Shown in pieces: positions 9,801 through 16,700 of a stretch of DNA of 64,000 nt. Every line of letters begins with the position of its first letter. Positions within the stretch are counted from its first letter, which is position 1. The stretch covers positions 1 to 64,000 of the forward strand of contig FCNR01000023.1 of NCBI GenBank assembly GCA_900016875.1. The letters are read 5' to 3'. This DNA is from Eubacteriaceae bacterium CHKCI004 (GTDB lineage: Bacteria > Bacillota > Clostridia > Lachnospirales > Lachnospiraceae). The translations under genes and the position numbers were made by a program. The notes beneath the pieces are model-generated. The model ran no database searches, was not told the origin of the DNA, and saw only the letters and a program-made list of their open reading frames with translations.

Positions 9801-11070
9801 TACCAGAAAGAGAGGTTCCATAAAGGTGGAACTTCATGCCTTCTACCAGACCATCCTCAGAAGTCTTGGTCACTTTCAGACTGCCACGCTTGAGGATATT
9901 GGAAAAATCCACGGTAGCGGTCTCCCCGCCTTTGACTTCCACAGTCTGCGCTTTCTGCGGTTCATATCTGTTCTCGGTCAGCTCGGTTACCGTATAGGTT
10001 CCCGGCTGAAGGTTTTCCACCTTAATGGTTCCATCCTCCCCGGTTGTCACGGTCTGGTCAATCCCGTTTCCAGTGATCTGAAATTTCAATCCGGCTACCA
10101 CACCGTCCTCGGAAGTTTTCACAATCTGGATATGCCCATAAGGGATTTTCACATTCAGATACGCTTTCACGGCTGCGGTATTCTCCACGCCCGTGACAAT
10201 GTCCTGCAAAGACGGATCTCCATAAGCGATCAGCTTGGCGCTGCTGCTCACGGTGGGGATCTTCTTGGTTGCGGATAACTGCACGTTCCCGGCAATCGCT
10301 TTGCTGGATGTGATGGTCAGTGTATTTCCGGACGTGCTGACTTTCACATCACTGTTGGATGATGTGAAATTGAATTTTGACAGAACACCGTTGCTGTCTG
10401 TCAGTTTCAATACATACTGTTTTCCGTCCCATTTCAGTTCCTGGGGAGCGCTGTCTGTACTTCCGGACGCAAAGCTGGGGATGGTTCCGTGGCTGACCAT
10501 GCCGGAAATGATCTGGTTGTATGCTGCCGCTATCCCGCTGTTCGCCCCGCCTACACAAAGGCTGTTATAAAATTTGGCGTCCGTCTGAGCATACGGGGCG
10601 GTGGCATTCCTGCACCCGGTCACAATCTCCCAGATAACCATCTGTGTCGCAAGCACCTTTTCATCTTCCGTGCCGGACAGACCGCCCATGCTACCCTGTG
10701 CGCCATACAGCAGGGCAAGATTTACAGCGTCCTGTTTTGCCTTTCCTAAGTTGTTCCACACCACAGAAGCGTCCTTCTCCAGTGTGTTCCCGGTATGCAG
10801 GGAGATTCCCGGCTCGATACAGTAGGCATTATCCCCGTCTGCATAGATCCGGGTTCTGGCCTCTCCCGCATGGCTGAACGTGACTCCGTTATGAGACGCA
10901 GTCTGCTGATAACGGATGGTATTCCCATTTCCGTCATAGCAGTAGGCGAACGTGATCGTTGCCCGCTGGGACGCAGCCGATACCGTGGCGGCCGGAAGGA
11001 CGGACAGTGTCGTGACCGCCGCCAATGCCAATGCGACTCCTTTCCTGAATAACTGTTTGATTTTTTTCAC
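6856..11070 (-). CDS. LPXTG-type thioester/Cna-B repeat surface adhesin of the ICE
   Basis: 1404-residue cell-wall-anchored protein. A signal peptide (MKKIKQLFRK then a hydrophobic run to VSA) is followed by a thioester domain with YCIEPG near residue 84 and a TQMVIWE segment near 140, the Cys-Gln pair that forms an internal thioester for covalent host attachment. About ten SpaA/Cna-B (VaFE-like) repeats follow, each opening like KVTKTSEDG or KVVKKDAETG and expected to carry Lys-Asn isopeptide bonds. The C terminus has TTPKTGD, a membrane helix and KMRKRKEEDKA, a sortase signal. GTG at 11070 is chosen because GGAGGA lies just before it; the upstream ATG at 11085 overlaps that ribosome site. 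The gene has its own leader after the parAB terminator. Confidence 0.88.
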   Translation of the reverse strand: MKKIKQLFRKGVALALAAVTTLSVLPAATVSAASQRATITFAYCYDGNGNTIRYQQTASHNGVTFSHAGEARTRIYADGDNAYCIEPGISLHTGNTLEKDASVVWNNLGKAKQDAVNLALLYGAQGSMGGLSGTEDEKVLATQMVIWEIVTGCRNATAPYAQTDAKFYNSLCVGGANSGIAAAYNQIISGMVSHGTIPSFASGSTDSAPQELKWDGKQYVLKLTDSNGVLSKFNFTSSNSDVKVSTSGNTLTITSSKAIAGNVQLSATKKIPTVSSSAKLIAYGDPSLQDIVTGVENTAAVKAYLNVKIPYGHIQIVKTSEDGVVAGLKFQITGNGIDQTVTTGEDGTIKVENLQPGTYTVTELTENRYEPQKAQTVEVKGGETATVDFSNILKRGSLKVTKTSEDGLVEGMKFHLYGTSLSGIPVDEYAVTDSTGVATFSDILISGDTPYTLEEVETAERYVVPAAQNVTVNWNEVTNATVHNVLKKFRVTVIKTDRETGIPQGDATLAGAVYGIYNGDTLIDTYTTDSKGSFTTKYYICGDDWTIREIAPSEGYFLDETSYHVGAEATLYTVELNDTSNDVTEQVIKGKISIIKHTDDGSTQIETPEEGAEFQVYLKSAGSYDSAKDSERDTLVCDENGYAETKDLPYGIYTVHQTKGWEGREMIEDFDVYISSNGEVYRYLINNRLFESYIKVVKKDAETGNTIPLAGAGFQIYDEAGNLVTMKYTYPEVTELDTFYTGSDGYLITPEVLPYGNYTLVEVQAPYGYVLDSTPVPFTVSKEQSGEDNGVTVITVEKEDIPQKGKILVTKTGEEFSSVQVSGDGVVDKDGNLVEGENIYTPVYEVTGQAGAVYEVVAAEDIVTPDGTVRAAAGEVVDTITTDEEGKAETKELYLGKYQIVEKTAPDGLVLNTETHEVELTYAGQEVSVTEADTAFYNERQKVTVDLTKTLEQDEIFGIGNAGEIQNVAFGLYAAEDLTAADGSVIPADGLIEIVFCSTEGTVTFQTDLPFGKYYVKEVATDQHYLLSEETYPVDFTYQGQDTAVVHISANEGNAIENELIRGKISGKKVDTDGEALEGATIGLFSAGTEEFTKDTALMVTTSDEDGAFAFGDVPFGRWIVREIASPEGYVLNEALHYVSVTEDEEVIEVELINKLIEGSVRLTKVDAEYPANKLTGAVFELYADTDKDQKLTGKDELVGEIPEISEGIYQTDGLLYGGYFVKEKTAPEGFKLDENAYYFEISEDGKIVDVENEAGVGFINQPITGKLELTKTDVADGKPLPNAGFRIKDEDGNIVATGVTDENGIATFTLRYGKYTYQEYNAPEGYEIDESEYAFEIKEDGQIVKATMTNEKIPEELITTPKTGDDSRPGLWIGLSALSGAGVAAFGILTAVKMRKRKEEDKA

Positions 11071-11089
11071 TTCATTCTCCTCCATTTCT

Positions 11090-11103
11090 GGGCCTTTCGG
11101 CCC
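11090..11103 (-). other. GNRA-capped hairpin in the adhesin leader
   Basis: GGGCC-GAAA-GGCCC, a five-base stem with a GAAA tetraloop, a few bases upstream of the GGAGGA ribosome site of the adhesin gene. It could stabilise the mRNA or affect initiation. Confidence 0.4.
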
Positions 11104-11106
11104 ACA

Positions 11107-11133
11107 TAAAAAAATCCCTGCTTGCGGGCAGGG
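11107..11133 (-). terminator. Intrinsic terminator of parA-parB
   Basis: Minus-strand stem CCCTGC/GCAGGG with a six-base loop followed by ATTTTTTT, placed between the parB stop and the adhesin start. It separates the partition operon from the adhesin. Confidence 0.8.
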
Positions 11134-11296
11134 CTGGGTACTGATCCGGCGGAATGTGGATAGCCACCGGCTCCTTATTCTTCTTTTCGGCTGGTAAACT
11201 GCTGGTAATCCGGAAGGGGTAGGGTGTGGGGAGGGGAAACCGGAGAACCCGGAAAAGAGAAATCACAAGGGAACCCACTTTCCCCTTGGCGTCTCC

Positions 11297-12232
11297 TTAC
11301 CTTTCCCGTCCTCTCTCCCGTCTGCGGTACAGTTCCAGCGCCTTAATGATCGTGTCCTCCATCTGCTTTGGCGTGGTTCCCGGAGAAAAATATTTGTCAA
11401 TCCTCTTTTTCGGGATTTTAAACTGCTCCACCTGGTTCGGCTTTTCCTCGGTCATGATCGACAGGATCACATCCTCGTTCAGCTTTCCCGCCTCCGCAAA
11501 CTTCCGCATTTTAATCGCCTGTGCATGACTTGGAGTACAGTCCTCCAGTTCCATGGTGTCAAAAAGTGTCTGTTGTTGCTCTTTCGGCAGGTAAGACAAC
11601 TCTACTGCCGGACGCATGGCAATCTTTCCCTCATCCACCATATCCAGAATAGGTGAAATGAGTTCGGTAAGACGGATATAGCGACGGATTGTTTCTCTGC
11701 TTTCGCCCACTTCTTTTGCCAGAACCTCATTTGTTCTTATACCTAAAGAATTTGACACCACTGGTGTCATATTTTTACTAGGGCGTCCTGCTTGTCTGTT
11801 CATGGCCTCCAACTTCATTTTATAAGCAAAGGCTTTTTCTGACGGTAAGACTTTCTCCCTTTGCAGGTTAGAGTCCACCATGATGATCGTAGCCTCATCA
11901 TCTGTCAGATTTCGCACGATACAAGGCATGACCACTTTCCCGGCAAGCTCACTGGCGAATTTTCTCCGGTGTCCTGCCACCATTTCATAACCGCCTTCCG
12001 GTTTCGGACGCACCAGAGCAGGATTGACCACGCCTTTTTCCCGGATACTTGCTGCCAGCTCTAGCATACTTTCATCCTGCTTTACCTTATACGGATGGTC
12101 AGGAAAATCGCTGATTTCTGTCAGAGGAATATCTGCAATAAACTCCCGTTTTGCCTCGTCACGTTCCTCCTGCGTACTGAACAGATCATCTGCTGCGGGA
12201 AGGGGCAGTTTTATTTCTCTGCCTTTCGCCAT
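11297..12232 (-). CDS. parB: ParB/Spo0J-family partition protein
   Basis: 311 residues from MAKGREIKLPLP. The ParB N-terminal nuclease-like domain is clear (IPLTEISDFPDHPYKV, then VRPKPEGGYEMVAGHRR, with GHRR the CTP/DNA-binding motif). A helix-turn-helix region follows (NEVLAKEVGESRETIRRYIRL). It should load at a parS-like site and work with ParA to keep the excised circular element segregating. The start at 12232 has GGGAGGTGG ahead of it; the longer frame from 12319 only reads back inside parA. It overlaps parA by 47 bases, indicating one transcript. The C terminus is basic (YRRRERGRER). Confidence 0.9.
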   Translation of the reverse strand: MAKGREIKLPLPAADDLFSTQEERDEAKREFIADIPLTEISDFPDHPYKVKQDESMLELAASIREKGVVNPALVRPKPEGGYEMVAGHRRKFASELAGKVVMPCIVRNLTDDEATIIMVDSNLQREKVLPSEKAFAYKMKLEAMNRQAGRPSKNMTPVVSNSLGIRTNEVLAKEVGESRETIRRYIRLTELISPILDMVDEGKIAMRPAVELSYLPKEQQQTLFDTMELEDCTPSHAQAIKMRKFAEAGKLNEDVILSIMTEEKPNQVEQFKIPKKRIDKYFSPGTTPKQMEDTIIKALELYRRRERGRER

Positions 12233-13013
12233 CCCGTACCACCTCCCTTGTAAATGACGCATAGGCTTTTGCCACTGTACTGTTTTTGTCATAGCTGTAA
12301 ATGCTTTGTCCTGCGGCACTTGTTTCCGCTGCTTTCACGCCAACCGGAATGACAGTCTGGTAAACCTTAACCATTCTCCCGTAATTCTGACGGATACTCT
12401 CTGCGGTCACACGGGCCAGATTGGTCCGCATATCCGCAAGTGTCAAAAGAACACCATCCACCTTCAACGCCGGATTGATCTGTCTTTGTACCTTCCCGAT
12501 TGTTTTCATAAGCTGTGTCATTCCCTTTGCCGGAAGATACTGGGCCTGCACCGGAACAATTACACTGTCGGATGCTGCCAGTGCATTGATCGTCAGCATA
12601 CCCAAACTCGGCATACAGTCGATTAACACATAGTCGTAGCCGCTTTTTACTTCATTCAGGTAATTTTTCAGCGTCAGTTCCCGGCTCATGGCATTGACAA
12701 GCATAACTTCCAGTCCCGCCAGTTCGATATTGGACGGGATCAGATCAACGCCTTCCTCATGGTGCAAAATCCCGGCGTGGCTATCCATTTCCCGGTCAGC
12801 CACAATCTCTTCTAACTGTGTGGCAAGTGTCACAGAAAGGTTATCCTGCTCCGGCCATCCCAGTGAAGTTGTCAGATCTCCCTGCGGATCAGCGTCCACC
12901 AGAAGGACCTTTTTCCCTTCTCTGGCAAGCCCGGTCCCTAAATTGACGGTGGTAGTGGTTTTCCCTGTTCCGCCTTTCTGGTTGGCAATCGCAATTACTT
13001 TGCAATTCCCCAT
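12186..13013 (-). CDS. parA: ParA-family partition ATPase
   Basis: 275 residues from MGNCKVIAIANQKGG. It has a deviant Walker A KGGTGKTTT, a Walker A' region VLLVDADPQGD and the Walker B region YVLIDCMPSLG, all typical of ParA/Soj. It drives segregation of the replicating ICE together with ParB, encoded immediately downstream with a 47-base overlap. ATG at 13013 is preceded by AAAGGAGGG; an alternative start at 13049 would add MAIKFLGKEGTI, but that stretch contains the ribosome site. Transcription probably starts near 13190 and passes a terminator-like hairpin. Confidence 0.93.
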   Translation of the reverse strand: MGNCKVIAIANQKGGTGKTTTTVNLGTGLAREGKKVLLVDADPQGDLTTSLGWPEQDNLSVTLATQLEEIVADREMDSHAGILHHEEGVDLIPSNIELAGLEVMLVNAMSRELTLKNYLNEVKSGYDYVLIDCMPSLGMLTINALAASDSVIVPVQAQYLPAKGMTQLMKTIGKVQRQINPALKVDGVLLTLADMRTNLARVTAESIRQNYGRMVKVYQTVIPVGVKAAETSAAGQSIYSYDKNSTVAKAYASFTREVVRDGERQRNKTAPSRSR

Positions 13014-13090
13014 AATGGTTCCCTCCTTTCCTAAAAATTTAATAGCCATCTTCCTGTGTGGGGAAATGGCTATGTATAAAAATGGGCATG

Positions 13091-13130
13091 AAAAAAGCCG
13101 GATGATTTTCGTAATTGAAAACCTTCCGGC
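13091..13130 (-). terminator. Terminator-like hairpin in the parA leader
   Basis: Minus-strand stem GCCGGA/TCCGGC, extended inside by TTTTC/GAAAA pairing and followed by TTTTTTC. It lies between the predicted parA promoter and the parA start, so it may act as an attenuator rather than ending an upstream gene. A second hairpin (ATAGCCAT/ATGGCTAT, 13047-13078) follows next to the ribosome site. Confidence 0.65.
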
Positions 13131-13196
13131 TATGTAAAATTACATAATAGAAATAGCACTATGAAATTTCAAAGTACAGAGATACCATTTATCATT

Positions 13197-13225
13197 ATTA
13201 TATCGGATAGCTCCATCTGACTCAA
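13197..13225 (-). promoter_or_regulatory. Predicted parA promoter with overlapping inverted repeat
   Basis: Minus strand TTGAGT (13225..13220), 17-base spacer, TATAAT (13202..13197). An inverted repeat TCGGATA/TATCCGA overlaps the -35 and spacer, a likely operator. It gives a leader of about 175 bases before parA. Confidence 0.55.
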
Positions 13226-13268
13226 TGTATCCGAACTAATCAACACACCGGCTTACAAAAATGATACA

Positions 13269-13315
13269 ATCAGACTGCTTTTTATCCTACTTAGCCTGGA
13301 AACAATATCCCACTT
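13269..13315. repeat. Copy A of the direct repeat bracketing the cargo block
   Basis: 3' end of the winged-helix gene plus about 18 bases downstream. It matches 16317-16362 in the same orientation with roughly eight differences and one indel. Copy A encodes GYCFQAK then stop; copy B encodes GYCFETK then stop. Confidence 0.7.
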
Positions 13316-13649
13316 CACGCACACACCGGATCTCAAATTGCCGATCCGGGCAGGCTTTGTATAGTTTTTCTTTTAATTTACATACATGGGAACCAATCGT
13401 GTTGTTTTCTATATCCTGCACATAATTGCCCCATATCTTTTGATAAATCTGTTCGTATGTAAGAACCCTTCCTTCATTGACAGCGAAATAACACAACAAG
13501 TTATATTCTTTTGCAGTTAGAGATACTTCCTGTTTCCCGCAATATACCTTTCTTTGATCCGAAAGTATTTCAAGATCGGGAATAGATATTATGTGTGCGT
13601 AGTCTATTTCATATTTTTGAAAATCTGGATATTTACGAAACACTTCCAT
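13287..13649 (-). CDS. OmpR-type winged-helix regulator, N-terminal part out of frame or missing a start
   Basis: 120 residues from the first in-frame ATG, covering a complete Trans_reg_C winged helix (VSLTAKEYNLLCYF, GRVLTYEQIYQKIW, SHVCKLKEKL, CVREVGYCF). The coding-like frame continues upstream (GRLLVVEFKDNEIRPFDEI) to about 13700 with no in-frame start. An ATG with an AAGGG ribosome site near 13707 is one base out of frame and hits a stop at the third codon. This suggests a single-base frameshift near the original start, or a non-ATG start. The gene is AT-rich and a remnant of its 3' end recurs at 16.3 kb. It is a DNA-binding regulator without a visible phosphoacceptor domain. Confidence 0.6.
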   Translation of the reverse strand: MEVFRKYPDFQKYEIDYAHIISIPDLEILSDQRKVYCGKQEVSLTAKEYNLLCYFAVNEGRVLTYEQIYQKIWGNYVQDIENNTIGSHVCKLKEKLYKACPDRQFEIRCVREVGYCFQAK

Positions 13650-13781
13650 AATTTCATCAAACGGACGTATTTCATTATCCTTAAATTCTACAACTAATAA
13701 ACGTCCTATATCATTTCCCTTCTTTCTACTATTCTGAGTTTTATAAAAACGTAGTATATGTATAGTATTTTTTTGATATAA

Positions 13782-14264
13782 TCATTGTACATAAATTATG
13801 TTATTTTCACTAGCAGGTACCAAATAGTCTATTTTATTAGTAATGTCCACATAATTCCCATCTTCATCAAAAACAAAGAACGCATAATTTCCGCTATCTT
13901 TTAATTCAAGTTCTTCATCTTTATTCTCAAAAGTGATCGTTTTATAGAGTTCATTATAATAATATACGCAGATTGTATCAGGTGAATCAATTTCATCAAG
14001 TAACATTTCCGATTCCAACGTTACAAGTGTTTCCTCCGAAAAAAAAGCTCCTAAAGAATATGTTCTATATACGCCGTCATGTATAGATGATTCTATATTT
14101 TCCAACTCACATATATATCCTGGTATTTTCGTCTTATTTTCTGAAGAAGAGACATCTTTAATGATTGGTTTTGTATTGTCACAATAATTTCCGACTGCAG
14201 TGCAACCAAAAAGGGGAAAAAAACTCAAAGATATACCCGCCATATACATTGCTTTTCTTTTCAT
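13782..14264 (-). CDS. Putative lipoprotein of the AT-rich cargo block
   Basis: 160 residues. MKRKAMYMAGISLSF precedes a lipobox-like LFGC, so the mature protein would be lipid-anchored outside the membrane from Cys21. The rest is acidic with aromatic strands (TICVYYYNELYKTITF, YAFFVFDEDGNYVDI), like a small beta-rich domain; no family recognised. It lies downstream of the sigma/anti-sigma/SH3 genes in the same direction and may belong to their regulon. A 130-base gap with no evident gene separates it from the SH3-like gene. Confidence 0.65.
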   Translation of the reverse strand: MKRKAMYMAGISLSFFPLFGCTAVGNYCDNTKPIIKDVSSSENKTKIPGYICELENIESSIHDGVYRTYSLGAFFSEETLVTLESEMLLDEIDSPDTICVYYYNELYKTITFENKDEELELKDSGNYAFFVFDEDGNYVDITNKIDYLVPASENNIIYVQ

Positions 14265-14394
14265 ATTATCCCACCTTTCATTGTCTGGCTATACAATAAA
14301 ATTATATCTCGATAAAATGCTGATTCGACTTCAACACCCCATTATCTTTATAAAGAACATTCTGACCAATCCTATTATAATAACCGTCCATAAA

Positions 14395-15024
14395 TTACTG
14401 AATAAATTTTAGTGTATTGAAATCAATCTCCGGCACATCCGCTTTATTTCTATTTATATCTATTGAAGCTCTCAAATAGATATAATCGTTTACAATCCAA
14501 CCCGGATACCCAATAGAACTATCTACAACTTCCCACCAAATATAATTTTCATTCAAGGAATAATTGTTATTTAAGAGTACCCAATCTTGGCTTGATTCAT
14601 GCAAAAATCCATTAACGACAGCGGATGTTAATGATGTTTTTCTCAGCCTGACATCATTTTCTTTTACATATGCCAAGTAATATGCTTTAGACTGCATAAG
14701 TACTTTTACATCCGGGTTCTCCGTCCATATTTTAGCAATTTCATTTTGATCTTTGATAATCTCAAGTTCAGCAAACGGCTCATTTTGTTCTAAATACTTT
14801 TTTACTTTTGGATTGTCCGATGTGATTTTTGAAATTTCTTTTTTATCTGTAATTACTTGAAGTCTAGCCAATGGTTCTTTTTTATCCACAGTCTCTGAAA
14901 TATTATTCTTTTTTATTGATATATTATTCACTGTGTTTGGTTCTGCCGTATCAGATGCAAATACTATTGCCGTTCCTGATAAAAGAATCGCACTACATAA
15001 CAATATTCCTATTATTTTTTTCAT
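14395..15024 (-). CDS. Secreted SH3-like protein with an internal repeat
   Basis: 209 residues. The signal peptide (MKKIIGILLCSAILLSG...VFA) is clear. Residues about 50-110 hold two tandem copies of a 35-residue unit (PLARLQVITDKKEIS... and PFAELEIIKDQNEIA...). The C-terminal part has the pattern of a bacterial SH3 domain (VRLRKTS...WVLL...WWEVV...PGWIVNDYIYL), often a cell-wall binding module. It starts four bases after the anti-sigma stop, so the genes form one operon. Probably an envelope-stress product; function unproven. Confidence 0.7.
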   Translation of the reverse strand: MKKIIGILLCSAILLSGTAIVFASDTAEPNTVNNISIKKNNISETVDKKEPLARLQVITDKKEISKITSDNPKVKKYLEQNEPFAELEIIKDQNEIAKIWTENPDVKVLMQSKAYYLAYVKENDVRLRKTSLTSAVVNGFLHESSQDWVLLNNNYSLNENYIWWEVVDSSIGYPGWIVNDYIYLRASIDINRNKADVPEIDFNTLKFIQ

Positions 15025-15028
15025 CTCA

Positions 15029-15628
15029 TTAATTACCTCCTTCGTTTTCTAACAATTCAATATAAGTACCTGTTTCCTCCCTTTCTAACTGCAAATAAAT
15101 ATCTTCCGCCTTTTCTCCTTTATACACTCGTATTTTCAATATCGAACTATTAGTTTTGTTAATTTGAATATCACTACCATCTCCATCTGTTATTTTCCCC
15201 GGCAAAAATCCGTCTGGTACCCAATATATGGTATCTCCATTTACAAAAATATTTTCTGCATAAGAATTTTCTAATCCATCTATCACTTCAAATCGTTCAT
15301 TTTTTCTATGGGAGATTTGTATCGTATATCCCTTCCCTAATGGGGTCATTTCCTCTATAAGACTAACTTTCTCACCTTCTTTTAATTGTACCATTCCTTC
15401 TTTTCCGGAAGCATATACCACTGTATAATTCAAATTGTGAAAAGTAGTACATAAACAGATTAAAAGTATTACAGCTATAAATGTCATAGAATACCTTTTT
15501 CTCGTTCTTTTCTTAATTCTCATGCCATATTTTTTTTGACATTCCTCATATAATTCTTTCTCTTCACCAAATGAAATATCTTTTGCTAAATCTGACATCT
15601 TATCGAAAACCAAATTATCACTCCTCAT
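15029..15628 (-). CDS. Membrane anti-sigma-like protein
   Basis: Up to 199 residues. A cytoplasmic N-terminal part (MSDLAKDISFGEEKELYEEC) precedes a basic stretch KKRTRKR, one membrane helix (MTFIAVILLICLCTTF) and an extracytoplasmic beta-rich domain. This is the layout of anti-sigma factors partnered with ECF sigma factors. It overlaps the sigma gene 3' end. The ATG at 15628 lies within that overlap; a TTG at 15613, seven bases after GAGGAG, is an equally good start. It would hold the sigma factor at the membrane until an envelope signal arrives. Confidence 0.65.
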   Translation of the reverse strand: MRSDNLVFDKMSDLAKDISFGEEKELYEECQKKYGMRIKKRTRKRYSMTFIAVILLICLCTTFHNLNYTVVYASGKEGMVQLKEGEKVSLIEEMTPLGKGYTIQISHRKNERFEVIDGLENSYAENIFVNGDTIYWVPDGFLPGKITDGDGSDIQINKTNSSILKIRVYKGEKAEDIYLQLEREETGTYIELLENEGGN

Positions 15629-16079
15629 ACATTTTTTTATAATTTTTCCTTGCTCTCTCAAGTCTCTTTTTGACAGCACTTTCACTAATTTTCAAGATTT
15701 CCTTTATTTCTTTACATGAGTAACCCTCAATATAATATAAAATCAATATTTCTTTATCTCTACTTTTCATTTCCATTAGGATATCCATAACTTTGTTTTC
15801 CTCACTACTATGATACTTTTCTGTAAGTTCTTCATAGTTAATATGTGGATGTAATTTATGAAATCTCAGCATGTTTTTACAAATATTGATATTTACTCTG
15901 ATCAGCCATGCCTTTTCATATTCATTGGTGCCAAATCTCTTATTTGATAGCATGTACTTCAAAAACGTTTCTTGAACCGCATCATTAGCATCAAATTTGT
16001 TTCCCAACATCAAGCTTGATATTTTATACAAAGTTGGACTATATAAAGAGAATATCTCTTTAATGTGATCACTATTCAT
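15618..16079 (-). CDS. ECF RNA polymerase sigma factor
   Basis: 153 residues from MNSDHIKEIFSLY. Region 2 is seen as LMLGNKFDANDAVQETFLKYM and region 4 as ILILYYIEGYSCKEIKEILKISESAVKKRLERARK, the normal length and layout of a sigma-70 ECF factor. The reading frame opens with TTG at 16100, but AAGGAG lies inside that extension, so ATG at 16079 (12-base spacing) is preferred. It should direct RNA polymerase to its own small regulon, probably including the three genes downstream. A TATAAT-like -10 on the minus strand near 16275 may drive basal expression. Confidence 0.85.
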   Translation of the reverse strand: MNSDHIKEIFSLYSPTLYKISSLMLGNKFDANDAVQETFLKYMLSNKRFGTNEYEKAWLIRVNINICKNMLRFHKLHPHINYEELTEKYHSSEENKVMDILMEMKSRDKEILILYYIEGYSCKEIKEILKISESAVKKRLERARKNYKKMYEE

Positions 16080-16316
16080 CCGTTTATTTTTCTCCTTCAA
16101 TAATAATACACATACTATATGCCAATGGTGACTTTAAAAAAATATAAATGAGTAGATCTCTTCAGACTGCTTTCTTTATTTTTCTCATTCACATGTGAAA
16201 CGACATCTTACTTTATTACATATAAGCATTGCAGCAACACATGTTAAACTACAATACACCTACATTTCTGTAAAAAGCACAATTATAGCAACCAAAAAGT
16301 AGCACAACCAAACAAG

Positions 16317-16362
16317 ATCAGACTACTTTTACCCTACTTAGTTTCGAAACAATATCCTACTT
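16317..16362. repeat. Copy B of the direct repeat (winged-helix gene remnant)
   Basis: Same orientation as 13269-13315 and about 83 percent identical by eye. It preserves the last codons VGYCFETK and stop of a second winged-helix gene, whose upstream part is missing and replaced by the toxin start region. Confidence 0.7.
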
Positions 16363-16433
16363 GCATATCTTCTTTGTATCATATCAAAAAATTCATCTTT
16401 GATATGATAAGAGTATCCCTGTTTTATTTCCAT
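16338..16433 (-). pseudogene. Truncated type III toxin (CptN/ToxN-like) start
   Basis: ATG at 16433 preceded by AAGGAG opens MEIKQGYSYHIKDEFFDMIQ, like the N terminus of CptIN-family endoribonuclease toxins of Lachnospiraceae (remembered similarity, not searched). Those toxins are about 150-170 residues. Here the frame leaves the family after roughly 20 codons, runs into the 3' remnant of a winged-helix gene in another frame, and stops at 31 codons. The upstream architecture, antitoxin repeats then a terminator then the toxin, is that of a type III toxin-antitoxin locus. The locus should be toxin-dead. Confidence 0.65.
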
Positions 16434-16447
16434 TTTTTCTCCTTATG

Positions 16448-16478
16448 AAAAATCCCCATCATTGACTGACGGGGATTT
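16448..16478 (-). terminator. Terminator between antitoxin repeats and toxin
   Basis: Minus-strand stem AATCCCC/GGGGATT followed by TTTTC, 15 bases before the toxin ATG. In type III systems such a terminator sets the ratio of antitoxin RNA to toxin mRNA. Confidence 0.75.
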
Positions 16479-16496
16479 ATTTACGCACTATACTAT

Positions 16497-16615
16497 TTGT
16501 ATCCCACCTATATAGCAAGTGGCATTTTCATACCGAATCATTTATATCCCACACCATCGGCAAGTGGCAAAAATACTCGTTATACATCTTGTACCCCGTC
16601 GTATAACAAACGGCA
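16497..16615 (-). ncRNA. Type III antitoxin RNA repeats (three copies)
   Basis: Three tandem imperfect repeats with cores at 16589-16615, 16542-16569 and 16497-16524, spaced 47 and 45 bases. On the minus strand each reads TGCC[A/G][C/T]TTG...GGG[A/G]TA[T/C]AA. Each contains a short helix: CCAC/GTGG in two copies and CCGT/ACGG in the third, so two base pairs have changed together. That covariation supports a folded RNA unit such as the pseudoknots of ToxI/CptI antitoxins. Three units of about 45 bases followed by a terminator and a toxin start match the CptIN layout. Confidence 0.68.
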
Positions 16616-16629
16616 AACATTTACTTCTA

Positions 16630-16700
16630 TACATAGTATGGCAAAAACTCTAAAAAAAGCAAGTCAGAATTTTTCCGTGTTTCAACCAGCATACTATGTA
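16630..16700. repeat. 11-bp inverted repeat upstream of the antitoxin repeats
   Basis: TACATAGTATG (16630-16640) and CATACTATGTA (16690-16700) are perfect inverted copies 49 bases apart. A minus-strand TATAAT lies at 16711..16706 just outside. It could be an operator, a long hairpin, or the scar of a small mobile element. The stretch 16701-16904 shows no gene. Confidence 0.4.

Noticed and set aside
7999-10278. Two long plus-strand open frames antisense to the adhesin
   Set aside because: Their translations are Cys/His/Arg-rich with no family resemblance, and the minus strand carries continuous Cna-B repeats.
16176-16187. Third copy of the winged-helix 3' repeat (TTCAGACTGCTTT)
   Set aside because: The match is only about 11 bases in AT-rich DNA and lacks the coding part, so it may be chance.
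16497-16615. Short CRISPR array
   Set aside because: Only three units, imperfect over most of their length, with repeat-internal covariation and no spacer-like unique segments or cas genes.
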